46,630 bases of DNA from an uncultured Clostridium sp. (GTDB taxonomy: Bacteria > Bacillota > Clostridia > TANB77 > CAG-508). A program made the position numbers and the translations under genes. The notes beneath the pieces are model-generated. The model did not search any database. It saw only the letters and a program-made list of their open reading frames with translations, and had not been told where the DNA came from. The stretch covers positions 1 through 46,630 of the forward strand of contig CAOKXF010000003.1 of assembly GCA_948473335.1 (NCBI GenBank). Reading direction: 5' to 3'. Positions within the stretch are counted from its first letter, which is position 1. Every line of letters begins with the position of its first letter. Shown here in pieces: positions 8,473-16,126 of this stretch.

Positions 8473-10203
8473 TTATGCATTTCTTACTAAATTTTCCATA
8501 GATAATTTTAAATCTTCCATTTCTGTTGTTGCACATTCTAGGCATTTACCTTTTACACCCATATAAAGTTTAATTTTTGGCTCTGTTCCTGATGGTCTTA
8601 CACAACACCATGCATCATTTTCTAATTCGTAATATAATACATTAGATTTTGGAAGTCCTGTTGCACTTTCTCTTCCTGTTTCTAAATCTTTTACATAGTC
8701 TTGCTCTATGTCTTTATATCTTAATACTTTATATTTTCCTATTTGCTTTATCTCTTTATTTCTCATATTTGTCATTATTTGTTTAATTTTTTCTGCCCCT
8801 TCTGCTCCTTCTAAAACTATTGAAACTTGGTCTTCTTTGTAGTACCCATATTTTTCATATATATTATTCATTTGATTCCATAAAGTAATATTTTTTGACT
8901 TGTAATATGCTGCCGCTTCACAAAGTGTCATAACAGCTGATACTCCATCTTTATCTCTTGCATAATCTCCTATTAGACATCCGTAACTTTCTTCAAATCC
9001 AAATACATATGTTTTATCCTTTTTTTCTTCTGATTTTTTTATAACAGCTCCAATATTTTTAAATCCTGTTAAAACCTCGATTATCTCTAATCCGTAATGG
9101 TTTGCTATTGCTTTTGCTAAATTCGACGATACTACTGTTGTTATGAACATTCCATTCTGTGGTAATATATTTTTTTGCTCCATTTGGGAAATTCTATATT
9201 CTGCTATTAATAATGCTGACATGTTTCCTGTATATGCCATATATTCTCCAGTTTTAATATTTTTTGAAAAAATCCCTAATCTATCTGCATCTGGATCTGT
9301 TGCTAATACTACATCTGCGTCTACTTCTTTTGCTAATTCTAATGCCATTTTAAATGCTTTTTTGTCTTCTGGATTTGGATAATCTACTGTTGGAAAATTT
9401 CCATCTGGTTTTTCCTGTTCTGGAACTACATATACTTTTTCAAATCCTAATTCTCTTAATAGTCTTTCTACTACTGTATTTCCTGTTCCATGTAAAGGCG
9501 TATAAACTATCTTTAAATCTTTTCCTTCTTTTTTTATAATTTCAGGATTTAATACAAGATTTTTTAAAGTATCTATATATTTGTCGTCCATTTCTTTTCC
9601 TATTATATTAAATAATCCTTTTTCTATTGCTTCTTCTTTGCTTATCATTTTTATTTCTTTAAAATCATGAATTTCTCTTACTTTATTTATAATATCTTTA
9701 TCTCTAGGTGATATTATTTGTGAACCATCTTCCCAATATACTTTATATCCATTATATTTTGGTGGATTATGACTTGCTGTTATCATTATTCCTGCTGTAC
9801 ATTTTAATTGTCTTATTGCATATGATAATTCTGGTACTGGTCTTAAATTTTCAAATAAATATGTTTTTATTCCATTTGCGTTTAATATTAATGCTGTTTG
9901 TAAACTGAATTCATCTGACATTATTCTTGAGTCATAACTTATTGCTACCCCTTTGTCTTGTGTTCCTTGTTCTATTATATAATTTGCTAATCCTTGAGTG
10001 GCTTTCCCTACTGTATATTTATTCATTCTATTGGTTCCACTTCCTATTATTCCTCTTAGTCCTGCTGTTCCAAATTCTAATTCTTTGTAAAACCTATCCT
10101 CTATTTCTTTTTCATCATCCTTAATTGATTTCAATTCCCTTCTTGTCTCCTCATCAAATTCTTCACTTTCACACCATCTCTTATATTCTTCCTTGTAATT
10201 CAT
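8473..10203 (-). CDS. pgcA: Phosphoglucomutase / phosphomannomutase
   Basis: Alpha-D-phosphohexomutase that interconverts sugar 6- and 1-phosphates, feeding UDP-glucose or similar donors. The catalytic phosphoserine loop TASHNP is at residues 142-147 (Ser144). The metal loop is DPDADRLGI, the sugar-binding loop GFEESYG, and the phosphate-binding site RPSGTEPKIKLY near the C-terminus. The 576-aa length matches the PgcA type of Bacillus rather than the shorter GlmM. The gene lies between a UDP-sugar pyrophosphorylase and YfhO, consistent with a glycolipid or wall-glycan supply route. The exact sugar specificity is not readable from the motifs. Confidence 0.93.
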   Translation of the reverse strand: MNYKEEYKRWCESEEFDEETRRELKSIKDDEKEIEDRFYKELEFGTAGLRGIIGSGTNRMNKYTVGKATQGLANYIIEQGTQDKGVAISYDSRIMSDEFSLQTALILNANGIKTYLFENLRPVPELSYAIRQLKCTAGIMITASHNPPKYNGYKVYWEDGSQIISPRDKDIINKVREIHDFKEIKMISKEEAIEKGLFNIIGKEMDDKYIDTLKNLVLNPEIIKKEGKDLKIVYTPLHGTGNTVVERLLRELGFEKVYVVPEQEKPDGNFPTVDYPNPEDKKAFKMALELAKEVDADVVLATDPDADRLGIFSKNIKTGEYMAYTGNMSALLIAEYRISQMEQKNILPQNGMFITTVVSSNLAKAIANHYGLEIIEVLTGFKNIGAVIKKSEEKKDKTYVFGFEESYGCLIGDYARDKDGVSAVMTLCEAAAYYKSKNITLWNQMNNIYEKYGYYKEDQVSIVLEGAEGAEKIKQIMTNMRNKEIKQIGKYKVLRYKDIEQDYVKDLETGRESATGLPKSNVLYYELENDAWCCVRPSGTEPKIKLYMGVKGKCLECATTEMEDLKLSMENLVRNA

Positions 10204-10228
10204 AAAATCCCTTCTTTCCTTTTATTTT

Positions 10229-10267
10229 AAAAGACTAAAACTTTTTGCAAAATTGTTTTAGTCTTTT
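10229..10267. terminator. Terminator between the pyrophosphorylase and phosphoglucomutase genes
   Basis: AAAAGACTAAAAC and GTTTTAGTCTTTT are perfect 13-bp arms around a 13-base loop. Their ends are T-rich on both strands, with the longest run on the plus strand. On the minus strand the signal is weaker, so some transcription from the pyrophosphorylase gene may continue into pgcA, for which I see no separate promoter. Confidence 0.65.
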
Positions 10268-10273
10268 TTGTTA

Positions 10274-11518
10274 TTATTTTGTGTTATAAAAATCTTTATA
10301 TAATTTTCTTGCTGTTTCTGGACTATCTACACCTTCTAAATTCTTAACTGGAGCAAATTCTTCTTCTCTTTTTCCTCTTAATACTATCATATTGTCTAAT
10401 TCTCCAAATGCATCAAATAAAAATGCTTCAAATTTATATGCATTTGGACTTGTTGGTACTACTAGATTTCCTTCTCTATCTATATATGTTGCTTTTTTAA
10501 ATGCACTGTGATATGGCAATGGCGTCTTTCCCATTCTTTCTATAGATTCTAATGCAAATAAATTGCATAATATATGTGATTCACCATATTTTAGTTCTCC
10601 ATTTTCGTCAACTTCTTCTGCCATTTCTTTTGAAATCTCGGAATATTCTATTACATATGGTCTTCCGTCCTTTTTACAGAAAACTCCTACTTTTTCTTGT
10701 GGATTAGCCTTTACAATTGATTTTCCTACGGCAGTCACGTTTTTGTCAATTGCTATTCCTATAAATACTGGGTCTACCATTTTTGCTAAACAGTTATCTA
10801 CTCCTCCTACAAATACCCATTTTATTCCCATCTTTTTCATTTCATCTGTCATTTTACTTCTTACTAATGATTCAAATATTCCTCCATGCCCATCTGCTGC
10901 TTCTTTTATTAATCCATCTTCACCTATTAAAATTTTTCCTTCTGTATCTACCATTGGTAATTGACCTTGTATAAAGAAGAATATAGTTTTATTTTTTTCA
11001 AATCCGAAGTATTTATGTTTTTCAAAGAACGTTACTGTCTCTTGATTATTTTCTTCACTTGTCATTATAAACCATGGAATTAATATATTATACTTTTTTT
11101 CTGATTCTTTTATACTATCACTTAATAGTTCGAATAATGATTTGTGTGATTCTAATCCTATATCATATGTTCCTTTTGGTCCTTTATGCCCTAATCTTGT
11201 TCCTTGTCCTCCTGCCATTGTAACTACTGCAAGTTGTCCTTCTCTTATTGCTCTTTCTCCAATTGTTTCTAATTCTTTGTATTCTTCATTTAATTTATAT
11301 TTATCATAATACTGTATTGGCTCGATTATTGAGTCACCTAAGTTTATTTGTTTTTTTGTACTTTCATATAGACTATTTATTAAATTAAAATCTATATTTT
11401 GTATTTGTTCTATCAATTTCTTTTGTTTTACTTCATCTAATTTACTATATCCATTTAATAAGTGTTCTTGTCCATATTTTTTTAGTTTCTTTTCTACCTC
11501 AATTAGTATATCTCCCAT
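10274..11518 (-). CDS. UDP-sugar pyrophosphorylase (UDPGP/UAP1-like family)
   Basis: Nucleotidyltransferase that couples UTP to a sugar 1-phosphate. It belongs to the eukaryote-like UDPGP/UAP family rather than the GalU family: the signature is MAGGQGTRLG with the lysine of HKGPKG (residues 101-116), followed further on by ADGHGGIF and a GVDN motif, as in UAP1. The substrate may be glucose 1-phosphate or GlcNAc 1-phosphate. The neighbouring phosphoglucomutase slightly favours the former. I place the start at 11518 because AAAGGA lies nine bases upstream of this ATG, giving 414 aa; an ATG at 11542 would add eight residues. A promoter is at 11554-11582. Confidence 0.85.
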   Translation of the reverse strand: MGDILIEVEKKLKKYGQEHLLNGYSKLDEVKQKKLIEQIQNIDFNLINSLYESTKKQINLGDSIIEPIQYYDKYKLNEEYKELETIGERAIREGQLAVVTMAGGQGTRLGHKGPKGTYDIGLESHKSLFELLSDSIKESEKKYNILIPWFIMTSEENNQETVTFFEKHKYFGFEKNKTIFFFIQGQLPMVDTEGKILIGEDGLIKEAADGHGGIFESLVRSKMTDEMKKMGIKWVFVGGVDNCLAKMVDPVFIGIAIDKNVTAVGKSIVKANPQEKVGVFCKKDGRPYVIEYSEISKEMAEEVDENGELKYGESHILCNLFALESIERMGKTPLPYHSAFKKATYIDREGNLVVPTSPNAYKFEAFLFDAFGELDNMIVLRGKREEEFAPVKNLEGVDSPETARKLYKDFYNTK

Positions 11519-11553
11519 AAGCTTTTCCTTTCTGTTTTTCATTTTTCCATAAT

Positions 11554-11582
11554 AATATATATCATTTTATCTTTTTTTTCAA
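11554..11582 (-). promoter_or_regulatory. Promoter for the UDP-sugar pyrophosphorylase gene
   Basis: TTGAAA (11577-11582) and TATATT (11554-11559) are spaced by 17 bp on the minus strand. The predicted start near 11547 gives a short leader containing the AAAGGA ribosome site of the ATG at 11518. Confidence 0.55.
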
Positions 11583-11697
11583 TACTTTTTTAATTATTGT
11601 ACAAAATTTAAGAATTTTACTATCTCTTAAATCTCAATTTTTCCTTTGCAATTCTTTGCAATTCCTTACTCTTCCTGATTTTCCATAAACATAATAA

Positions 11698-11740
11698 GAT
11701 TTATATCTGAATGATTTTTATAATCTCTTAGATATAAATC
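11698..11740 (-). terminator. Inverted repeat after the unknown gene at 11748
   Basis: GATTTATATCT (11698-11708) and AGATATAAATC (11730-11740) are perfect 11-bp arms with a 21-base loop, eight bases after the stop codon. The T run expected of an intrinsic terminator is weak, so it may act as a 3' stabiliser instead. Confidence 0.35.
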
Positions 11741-11747
11741 CTATCCT

Positions 11748-12167
11748 TTATTTTAAATTATTTATTACTTCTTCATATTCATCTGCTATTTCTTTAATCC
11801 TATCTTTTATTTCTTCGAATTTAAAGCAATTGACTATTTCTACTTTTTTATTGCTATCTCTTATTTCCTCATTTTTTTGCTTTATGAACTCTTCTGTTCC
11901 ATTTATAATTATTACTGCATTGTCATTAATTTCATCTATACTACTGTTATCCCAGTCTATTTTCAATATATCATTTTTATTCTTTATATTTGTTTTTGAT
12001 AATAATGTTTTCATACTTTCTTCTAAATTGCTTTGTGTTATTATTTTTATATCTTTGTTTTCTTCCATCTTTTCTGTTATATATGGTAATATAATCATTT
12101 CTAAATGAAAATCACTTACATAAAAACTACATTTCTTTCTTATATTCTTATCATTTGTAACTACCAT
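11748..12167 (-). CDS. Soluble protein of unknown function
   Basis: Not recognised. The predicted product is 139 aa, acidic to neutral, without signal or membrane segment, with alternating strands and helices (for example AVIIINGTEEFI) and a helical, charged C-terminus. The start at 12167 (MVVTNDKN) is chosen because GGAGG lies five bases upstream. An upstream in-frame ATG at 12257 would place the start inside the promoter region. The gene has a strong promoter at 12248-12276 with a palindrome over the -10 box, suggesting regulation by a repressor. Its neighbour on the divergent side is spoIIR. Confidence 0.7.
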   Translation of the reverse strand: MVVTNDKNIRKKCSFYVSDFHLEMIILPYITEKMEENKDIKIITQSNLEESMKTLLSKTNIKNKNDILKIDWDNSSIDEINDNAVIIINGTEEFIKQKNEEIRDSNKKVEIVNCFKFEEIKDRIKEIADEYEEVINNLK

Positions 12168-12241
12168 ATTTACCTCCAAATTTCTATCTTTTTTATTAAG
12201 CATTTCTTTTACAAGTATTATTTCCGTATGTTTTTGCTTAC

Positions 12242-12256
12242 TGGTAAATTTTACCA
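12242..12256. promoter_or_regulatory. Palindromic operator candidate over the -10 box
   Basis: TGGTAAA and TTTACCA are perfect arms around one central base. The palindrome covers the -10 box (12248-12253) of the leftward promoter, the classical place for a repressor site. The cognate regulator is unknown. Confidence 0.4.
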
Positions 12257-12276
12257 TTTTATATTTTTAATGTCAA
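12248..12276 (-). promoter_or_regulatory. Promoter for the unknown gene at 11748-12167
   Basis: A consensus TTGACA (12271-12276) and TAAAAT (12248-12253) are spaced by 17 bp on the minus strand, giving a leader of about 75 bases. Confidence 0.7.
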
Positions 12277-12305
12277 CTTTTTTTATAATAAATTCATTTC
12301 GTTTT

Positions 12306-12312
12306 TTCGACA
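12306..12312 (-). promoter_or_regulatory. Spo0A-box-like heptamer between divergent genes
   Basis: The minus strand reads TGTCGAA, the core of the Spo0A recognition site, followed by an A run as in good sites. It lies 30 bp upstream of the -35 box of the leftward gene and next to the candidate spoIIR promoter. About four such heptamers are expected by chance in a window of this size and composition, so this is only suggestive. Confidence 0.3.
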
Positions 12313-12314
12313 TT

Positions 12315-12343
12315 GTATATTTTTTTTAATTTTGGTTAATACT
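12315..12343 (+). promoter_or_regulatory. Candidate sigma-F-type promoter of spoIIR
   Basis: GTATA (12315-12319) followed 14 bases later by GGTTAATACT (12334-12343) partly matches the forespore sigma-F pattern. spoIIR of Bacillus is known to be sigma-F dependent. The match in the second box is incomplete. Confidence 0.3.
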
Positions 12344-12398
12344 TAACTTAAAAGAAAGATTTTACAAAAAAGTTTTATTTTATATAAGGAGGTTTCTT

Positions 12399-13064
12399 AT
12401 GAGAAATTTTATAAAATTTATGAAAAATTCCAAAGTAAAAGCTACCATAATTTTAATATTTTTACTTATACTATATACATCTATTTGTGCTCTAAATTAT
12501 GCACAAGCTATATCTTCAAACATATCAAGTAATGTTTTTAGGCTTCATGTTATTGCTAATAGTAATAGTGATGAGGACCAAAATCTAAAATATTTAGTTA
12601 GGGATAGTTTACTTGAATATATGAATAAAATATCTGATAATATCTCTTCTAAAGAAGAAGCTATTTCTCTTGTATATAATAACATAGATAATTTTAAAGA
12701 AATAGCTCTAAATACAATTAGAGAAAATGGATTTGATTATGATGTAAATATTAATATTGGTAATTTCTACTTTCCTACAAAATATTATGGTGATATTTCT
12801 TTTCCAGCTGGAATGTATGATGCTCTTAAGGTCGAAATTGGAAATGCGGATGGTAGAAATTGGTGGTGTGTAATGTTTCCTTCTCTATGCTTTATTGATG
12901 TAACTTCTGGAGTTGTAGAAGAAGATTCAAAACAGTTATTAGAAGATAATTTATCTGATGAGTCATATTCTATAGTTTCTGATACTGAATCTGATGAATT
13001 CAAATTCAAGTTTAAAATATTGGAATTCTTCAACTCTAATGACCTATTTGCTTTTAAAAAGTAG
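12399..13064 (+). CDS. spoIIR: Stage II sporulation protein R
   Basis: Signal protein made in the forespore and secreted into the intermembrane space, where it triggers SpoIIGA to process pro-sigma-E in the mother cell. The 221-aa protein has an N-terminal hydrophobic segment (residues about 15-36) and all family blocks: FRLHVIANSNSDEDQ, LKYLVRDSLLEYM, GNFYFPTKYYG, FPAGMYDALKVEIG and NWWCVMFPSLCFID. The AGGAGG ribosome site lies a few bases before the ATG. Its presence shows the organism belongs to a spore-forming lineage. It stands alone, upstream of murA, as it does in other Firmicutes. Confidence 0.96.
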   Translation: MRNFIKFMKNSKVKATIILIFLLILYTSICALNYAQAISSNISSNVFRLHVIANSNSDEDQNLKYLVRDSLLEYMNKISDNISSKEEAISLVYNNIDNFKEIALNTIRENGFDYDVNINIGNFYFPTKYYGDISFPAGMYDALKVEIGNADGRNWWCVMFPSLCFIDVTSGVVEEDSKQLLEDNLSDESYSIVSDTESDEFKFKFKILEFFNSNDLFAFKK

Positions 13065-13124
13065 TAACATATCAATATATTATTAGAAAAAAACGAATGC
13101 ATTTACCATTTTACTAAAAAATAG

Positions 13125-13153
13125 TTGTAAAATATAAAATTTTATGTTATATT
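13125..13153 (+). promoter_or_regulatory. Promoter for murA-walJ
   Basis: TTGTAA (13125-13130) and TATATT (13148-13153) are spaced by 17 bp on the plus strand, placing the start site near 13160, directly at a perfect palindrome. Confidence 0.55.
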
Positions 13154-13161
13154 CTTTATGT

Positions 13162-13181
13162 TAGAGTGTATTTACACTCTA
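13162..13181 (+). promoter_or_regulatory. Perfect palindrome at the start of the murA transcript
   Basis: TAGAGTGTA and TACACTCTA are nine-base arms around TT. The palindrome begins at the predicted start site, so it could be an operator, or in RNA a 5' stem-loop protecting the murA message. The ribosome site follows 14 bases later and is not included in the stem. Confidence 0.5.
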
Positions 13182-13207
13182 TTATTATGCAAATTGGGGG
13201 TATACAA

Positions 13208-14467
13208 TTGGAAAAATTATTAATAAAAGGTGGAACACTATTAAAAGGAGAAGTAACAATTAGTGGCGCAAAAAACGCTGCTGTAGCTATTTTACCTGCT
13301 ACAGTTCTTATTAGTGGTACCACTGTTATAGAAAATGTTCCTAATATAAGTGATGTTAAAATATGTTGCGAAATTTTAACTAAATTAGGAGCAAAAATAG
13401 ATTGGATAAGTGAAAATACTTTAAAAATTGATACAAGTAATATAAATACGACAATTGCTCCATTAGATTTAACAAGCAAATTTAGAGCATCATATTATTT
13501 AATTGGTAGTATGCTTGGTAGAAAAGGTGCTATTCAAGTTGGAATGCCAGGTGGATGTAAATTAGGTGCAAGACCTATTGATCAACATATAAAAGGATTT
13601 GAATTATTGGGTGCAACTGTTGATGTATCACAGGGGAAAATTACTGCAAATTGTAATAGTTTAGTTGGTAATGCAATCTATATGGATATTGTTTCAGTTG
13701 GTGCTACTATTAATGTTATGCTAGCTGCTGTTTTAGCAGAAGGAACAACTACAATTGACAATGCTGCTAAAGAACCTCATATAGTAGATGTAGCAAACTT
13801 TCTAAATACTATGGGAGCTGACATTAGAGGTGCTGGAACTGATATGATAAAAATCAATGGTGTAAAAGAATTAAAGTCAAATGGCACATATTCTATTGTA
13901 CCTGACCAAATAGAAGCTGGTACTTTTATGCTAGCAGCAGTGGCTTCACAAGGTGATATTACAATTAAAAATTGTATAACTAAACATTTAGAATCAATTA
14001 CAGCAAAAATAATTGAAATCGGTGGAACTGTTGAAGATTATGGAGATAGTCTAAGAGTCTATTGTAATAATAGACCTTCAAAAGCAAATATTAAAACTCT
14101 TCCATATCCTGGTTTCCCTACGGATTTACAACCTCAGATGGGAGTTGTATTATCAATTGCACAAGGTAATAGTACTATAAATGAAAGTATTTGGGAATCT
14201 CGTTTTCAATATACAGAAGAGTTAAATAAAATGGGAGCTAAGATTACGGCACAAGGCAAAACAGCTTTTTTTGAGGGAGTAAAATGCTTAACAGGTGCAC
14301 CTGTTTATTCTTCAGATTTAAGAGCTGGCGCAGCATTAATAATAGCTGGTACAATTGCTGATGGTACAACTGAAATATATAATCTTCAACATATTGATAG
14401 AGGATACGAAAAAATTGAAGAAAAATTCAGAAGTCTTGGTGCTAATATAGAAAGAATTATAGAATGA
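13208..14467 (+). CDS. murA: UDP-N-acetylglucosamine 1-carboxyvinyltransferase
   Basis: First committed enzyme of peptidoglycan synthesis, transferring enolpyruvate from PEP to UDP-GlcNAc. The KN pair of SGAKNA (residues 22-23) and the active-site cysteine in GGCKLGARP (Cys117) are present; Cys at this place makes the enzyme fosfomycin-sensitive in principle. The start is the TTG at 13208: GGGGG lies seven bases upstream and the resulting 419 aa equals the family length, whereas the ATG at 13166 or 13187 would add non-conserved residues upstream of the ribosome site. It is followed by walJ after 25 bp. Confidence 0.95.
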   Translation: MEKLLIKGGTLLKGEVTISGAKNAAVAILPATVLISGTTVIENVPNISDVKICCEILTKLGAKIDWISENTLKIDTSNINTTIAPLDLTSKFRASYYLIGSMLGRKGAIQVGMPGGCKLGARPIDQHIKGFELLGATVDVSQGKITANCNSLVGNAIYMDIVSVGATINVMLAAVLAEGTTTIDNAAKEPHIVDVANFLNTMGADIRGAGTDMIKINGVKELKSNGTYSIVPDQIEAGTFMLAAVASQGDITIKNCITKHLESITAKIIEIGGTVEDYGDSLRVYCNNRPSKANIKTLPYPGFPTDLQPQMGVVLSIAQGNSTINESIWESRFQYTEELNKMGAKITAQGKTAFFEGVKCLTGAPVYSSDLRAGAALIIAGTIADGTTEIYNLQHIDRGYEKIEEKFRSLGANIERIIE

Positions 14468-14492
14468 TATATTCAAAAGAAAGTGTAATGAA

Positions 14493-15281
14493 ATGTTAAA
14501 TTTTTGTAGTTTATATAGTGGTAGTAGTGGAAATAGTTTATTTGTGCAGTCCGAAAATACAAATGTTTTAGTAGACTGTGGCGTTAGTTGTAAGAAAATA
14601 GAAGAAGCATTAAATTCAATAGATGTGAATGCTTCTTCTATTGATGCTATTCTGATAACACACGAACATATTGACCATATCAAAGGTCTATCTGTATTTG
14701 CATCCAAATTTAATATACCTGTATTTGCTAGTACTAATACTTTTGATTATATGCAAAAAGCTATATCTAAAATTGATGAAAAAAATCTTAGAACTTTTGA
14801 AGTACATAACAAATTTATGATTGGTGATTTAGAAATATTTCCTTTCTCTATTCCTCATGATGCTATAAACCCTTGCGGATTTAACATTTCGAATCGAAAT
14901 AGTAAGCTCAGTATTGCTACTGATATTGGTCATATGAATAATTCTATTTTAAAGAATCTTGAAGAAAGTTCTTTTGTGTTATTAGAATCTAATTATGATG
15001 CAAATGTTTTAAAATGTTGTTCATATCCATTTCCTCTTAAATCTAGAATTTCTGGACCTACTGGACATTTATCTAATAATATCGCTAGTAAAACTCTTTC
15101 TTACTTATTTAAAAATGGTCTTAAATCTGCTATGCTTGGACATCTTAGTAAAGAAAGTAATTTTCCTGAACTTGCATATCAAACCGCTCTAGATGAATTA
15201 CTATCTAATGGTATAGATTCTAATTCAATATCTCTTGGTATTGCTCATAGAGATTATCCAGGGAAATTGATAAATTTATAA
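14493..15281 (+). CDS. walJ: MBL-fold metallohydrolase, WalJ/YycJ family
   Basis: Metallo-beta-lactamase-fold protein of the YycJ/WalJ/VicX group, usually linked to the WalKR cell-wall regulon and reported to have nuclease-like properties. The metal motif THEHIDHIKG gives H57, H59, D61 and H62. The N-terminal FCSLYSGSSGNSLFV and the later LLESNYD and TGHLSN blocks are characteristic. The 262-aa length is normal. Here it is not next to walRK but forms a probable operon with murA, a context that still points to wall or division functions. The ribosome site (AAAGTG) is weak. Confidence 0.9.
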   Translation: MLNFCSLYSGSSGNSLFVQSENTNVLVDCGVSCKKIEEALNSIDVNASSIDAILITHEHIDHIKGLSVFASKFNIPVFASTNTFDYMQKAISKIDEKNLRTFEVHNKFMIGDLEIFPFSIPHDAINPCGFNISNRNSKLSIATDIGHMNNSILKNLEESSFVLLESNYDANVLKCCSYPFPLKSRISGPTGHLSNNIASKTLSYLFKNGLKSAMLGHLSKESNFPELAYQTALDELLSNGIDSNSISLGIAHRDYPGKLINL

Positions 15282-15286
15282 AATTA

Positions 15287-15380
15287 TTTGTAAGGAAAAT
15301 AAACAATTAACATGATGTTTGGGGGACAAAATTAATTATATAAAATATGGGACTTTTATTATATTTACTTTCCTTACAAA
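15287..15380. repeat. 94-bp inverted-repeat element after walJ
   Basis: Arms of 17 bases (15287-15303 and 15364-15380, each containing TAAGGAAA or its complement) match at 16 positions. Between them lie 60 bases with a smaller pair AATTAA/TTAATT and two G-rich stretches. It sits immediately after walJ on one strand and after the 36-aa gene on the other. It may end both transcripts or be a structured RNA. Without a T run at either end it is not a typical intrinsic terminator. Confidence 0.6.
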
Positions 15381-15381
15381 A

Positions 15382-15492
15382 TTAATAACTATTTTTTTGA
15401 AACTTTTTGATAATTATTAAAGATAATATTTTAATAATTGCAAATTTTATTAAAATATAAATCGACATAAATAAAATAACTTTTTGAATCAT
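15382..15492 (-). CDS. Small hydrophobic peptide, 36 aa, unknown function
   Basis: An open frame codes MIQKVILFMSIYILIKFAII then KILSLIIIKKFQKNSY, one membrane-spanning helix with a basic tail. Expression signals are complete: TTGACA-17-TAAAAT at 15531-15559, an AGAGG ribosome site before the ATG, and a Spo0A-box-like heptamer at 15579-15585. It lies in the gap between walJ and spmB and ends two bases before the inverted-repeat element. It could be a small membrane regulator, a sporulation peptide or a type I toxin-like peptide. I do not recognise the family, and an RNA rather than a protein product is possible. Confidence 0.55.
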   Translation of the reverse strand: MIQKVILFMSIYILIKFAIIKILSLIIIKKFQKNSY

Positions 15493-15530
15493 AAAACCTC
15501 TTTGATTTTTACTTGATTTAAATTGTTCAT

Positions 15531-15559
15531 ATTTTATACGCTTTTATAACTTTTGTCAA
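15531..15559 (-). promoter_or_regulatory. Promoter for the 36-aa peptide gene
   Basis: A consensus TTGACA (15554-15559) and TAAAAT (15531-15536) are spaced by 17 bp on the minus strand, about 40 bases before the ATG at 15492. Confidence 0.65.
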
Positions 15560-15571
15560 CTAAAATAATAT

Positions 15572-15590
15572 GACAAATTTCGACAAATTT
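15572..15590 (-). promoter_or_regulatory. Direct repeat with Spo0A-box-like core
   Basis: On the minus strand AAATTTGTC occurs twice with a 10-bp period, and the junction reads TGTCGAA (15579-15585), the Spo0A-box core. It starts 13 bp upstream of the -35 box, a usual place for an activator site. Confidence 0.4.
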
Positions 15591-15604
15591 TTTTATGTGT
15601 TTCC

Positions 15605-16126
15605 CTATATTAATATCTGACACACTATAATAGAAGTAGCTATTCCAACAGCATCAGCAATTAATGCTGCAGGTAATACATATTTTGTATTCTTAATATT
15701 TACACTACTAGTATATACAGCTATTGTATATAATGTTGTCTCTGTTGACCCCATTATTACAGAAGCTATAATCCCTATATTACTATCTACTCCAAAGCTC
15801 TTCATTATATCTGTTGCTATTGCAATTGAAGCACTTCCAGAAATTGGCCTTAGCATTGCTAATGGCAAAATTTCACTTGGCATCTTTAGTTTCATTAATA
15901 ATGGATTAATAATATCTATAATGAATTCTAATATTCCTGAATTTCTTAGCAATCCAATTGCTAAAAATAGTCCTACTAATGTAGGAAATATTTTTATAAC
16001 TATTTTTATTCCATCTTTAGCTCCTTTTAGAAAAAGGTCAAAAACTTTTTTCTTTTCTATAACACCATATAATATTATAATAAATATTACCATTGGTATT
16101 GCAATATTTGATATATAATCTATCAT
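15605..16126 (-). CDS. spmB: Spore maturation protein B
   Basis: Membrane protein of the nucleoside-recognition (Gate) family. In Bacillus, SpmA and SpmB are needed for spore-core dehydration and heat resistance. The 173-aa protein has about five hydrophobic segments and the characteristic block MLRPISGSASIAI and MGSTETTLYTIAVY. It overlaps spmA by four bases (translation coupled) and has its own AAAGGA ribosome site. spmA and spmB are adjacent in the usual order. The 323-bp gap to its left holds the 36-aa gene and the inverted-repeat element. Confidence 0.93.
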   Translation of the reverse strand: MIDYISNIAIPMVIFIIILYGVIEKKKVFDLFLKGAKDGIKIVIKIFPTLVGLFLAIGLLRNSGILEFIIDIINPLLMKLKMPSEILPLAMLRPISGSASIAIATDIMKSFGVDSNIGIIASVIMGSTETTLYTIAVYTSSVNIKNTKYVLPAALIADAVGIATSIIVCQILI

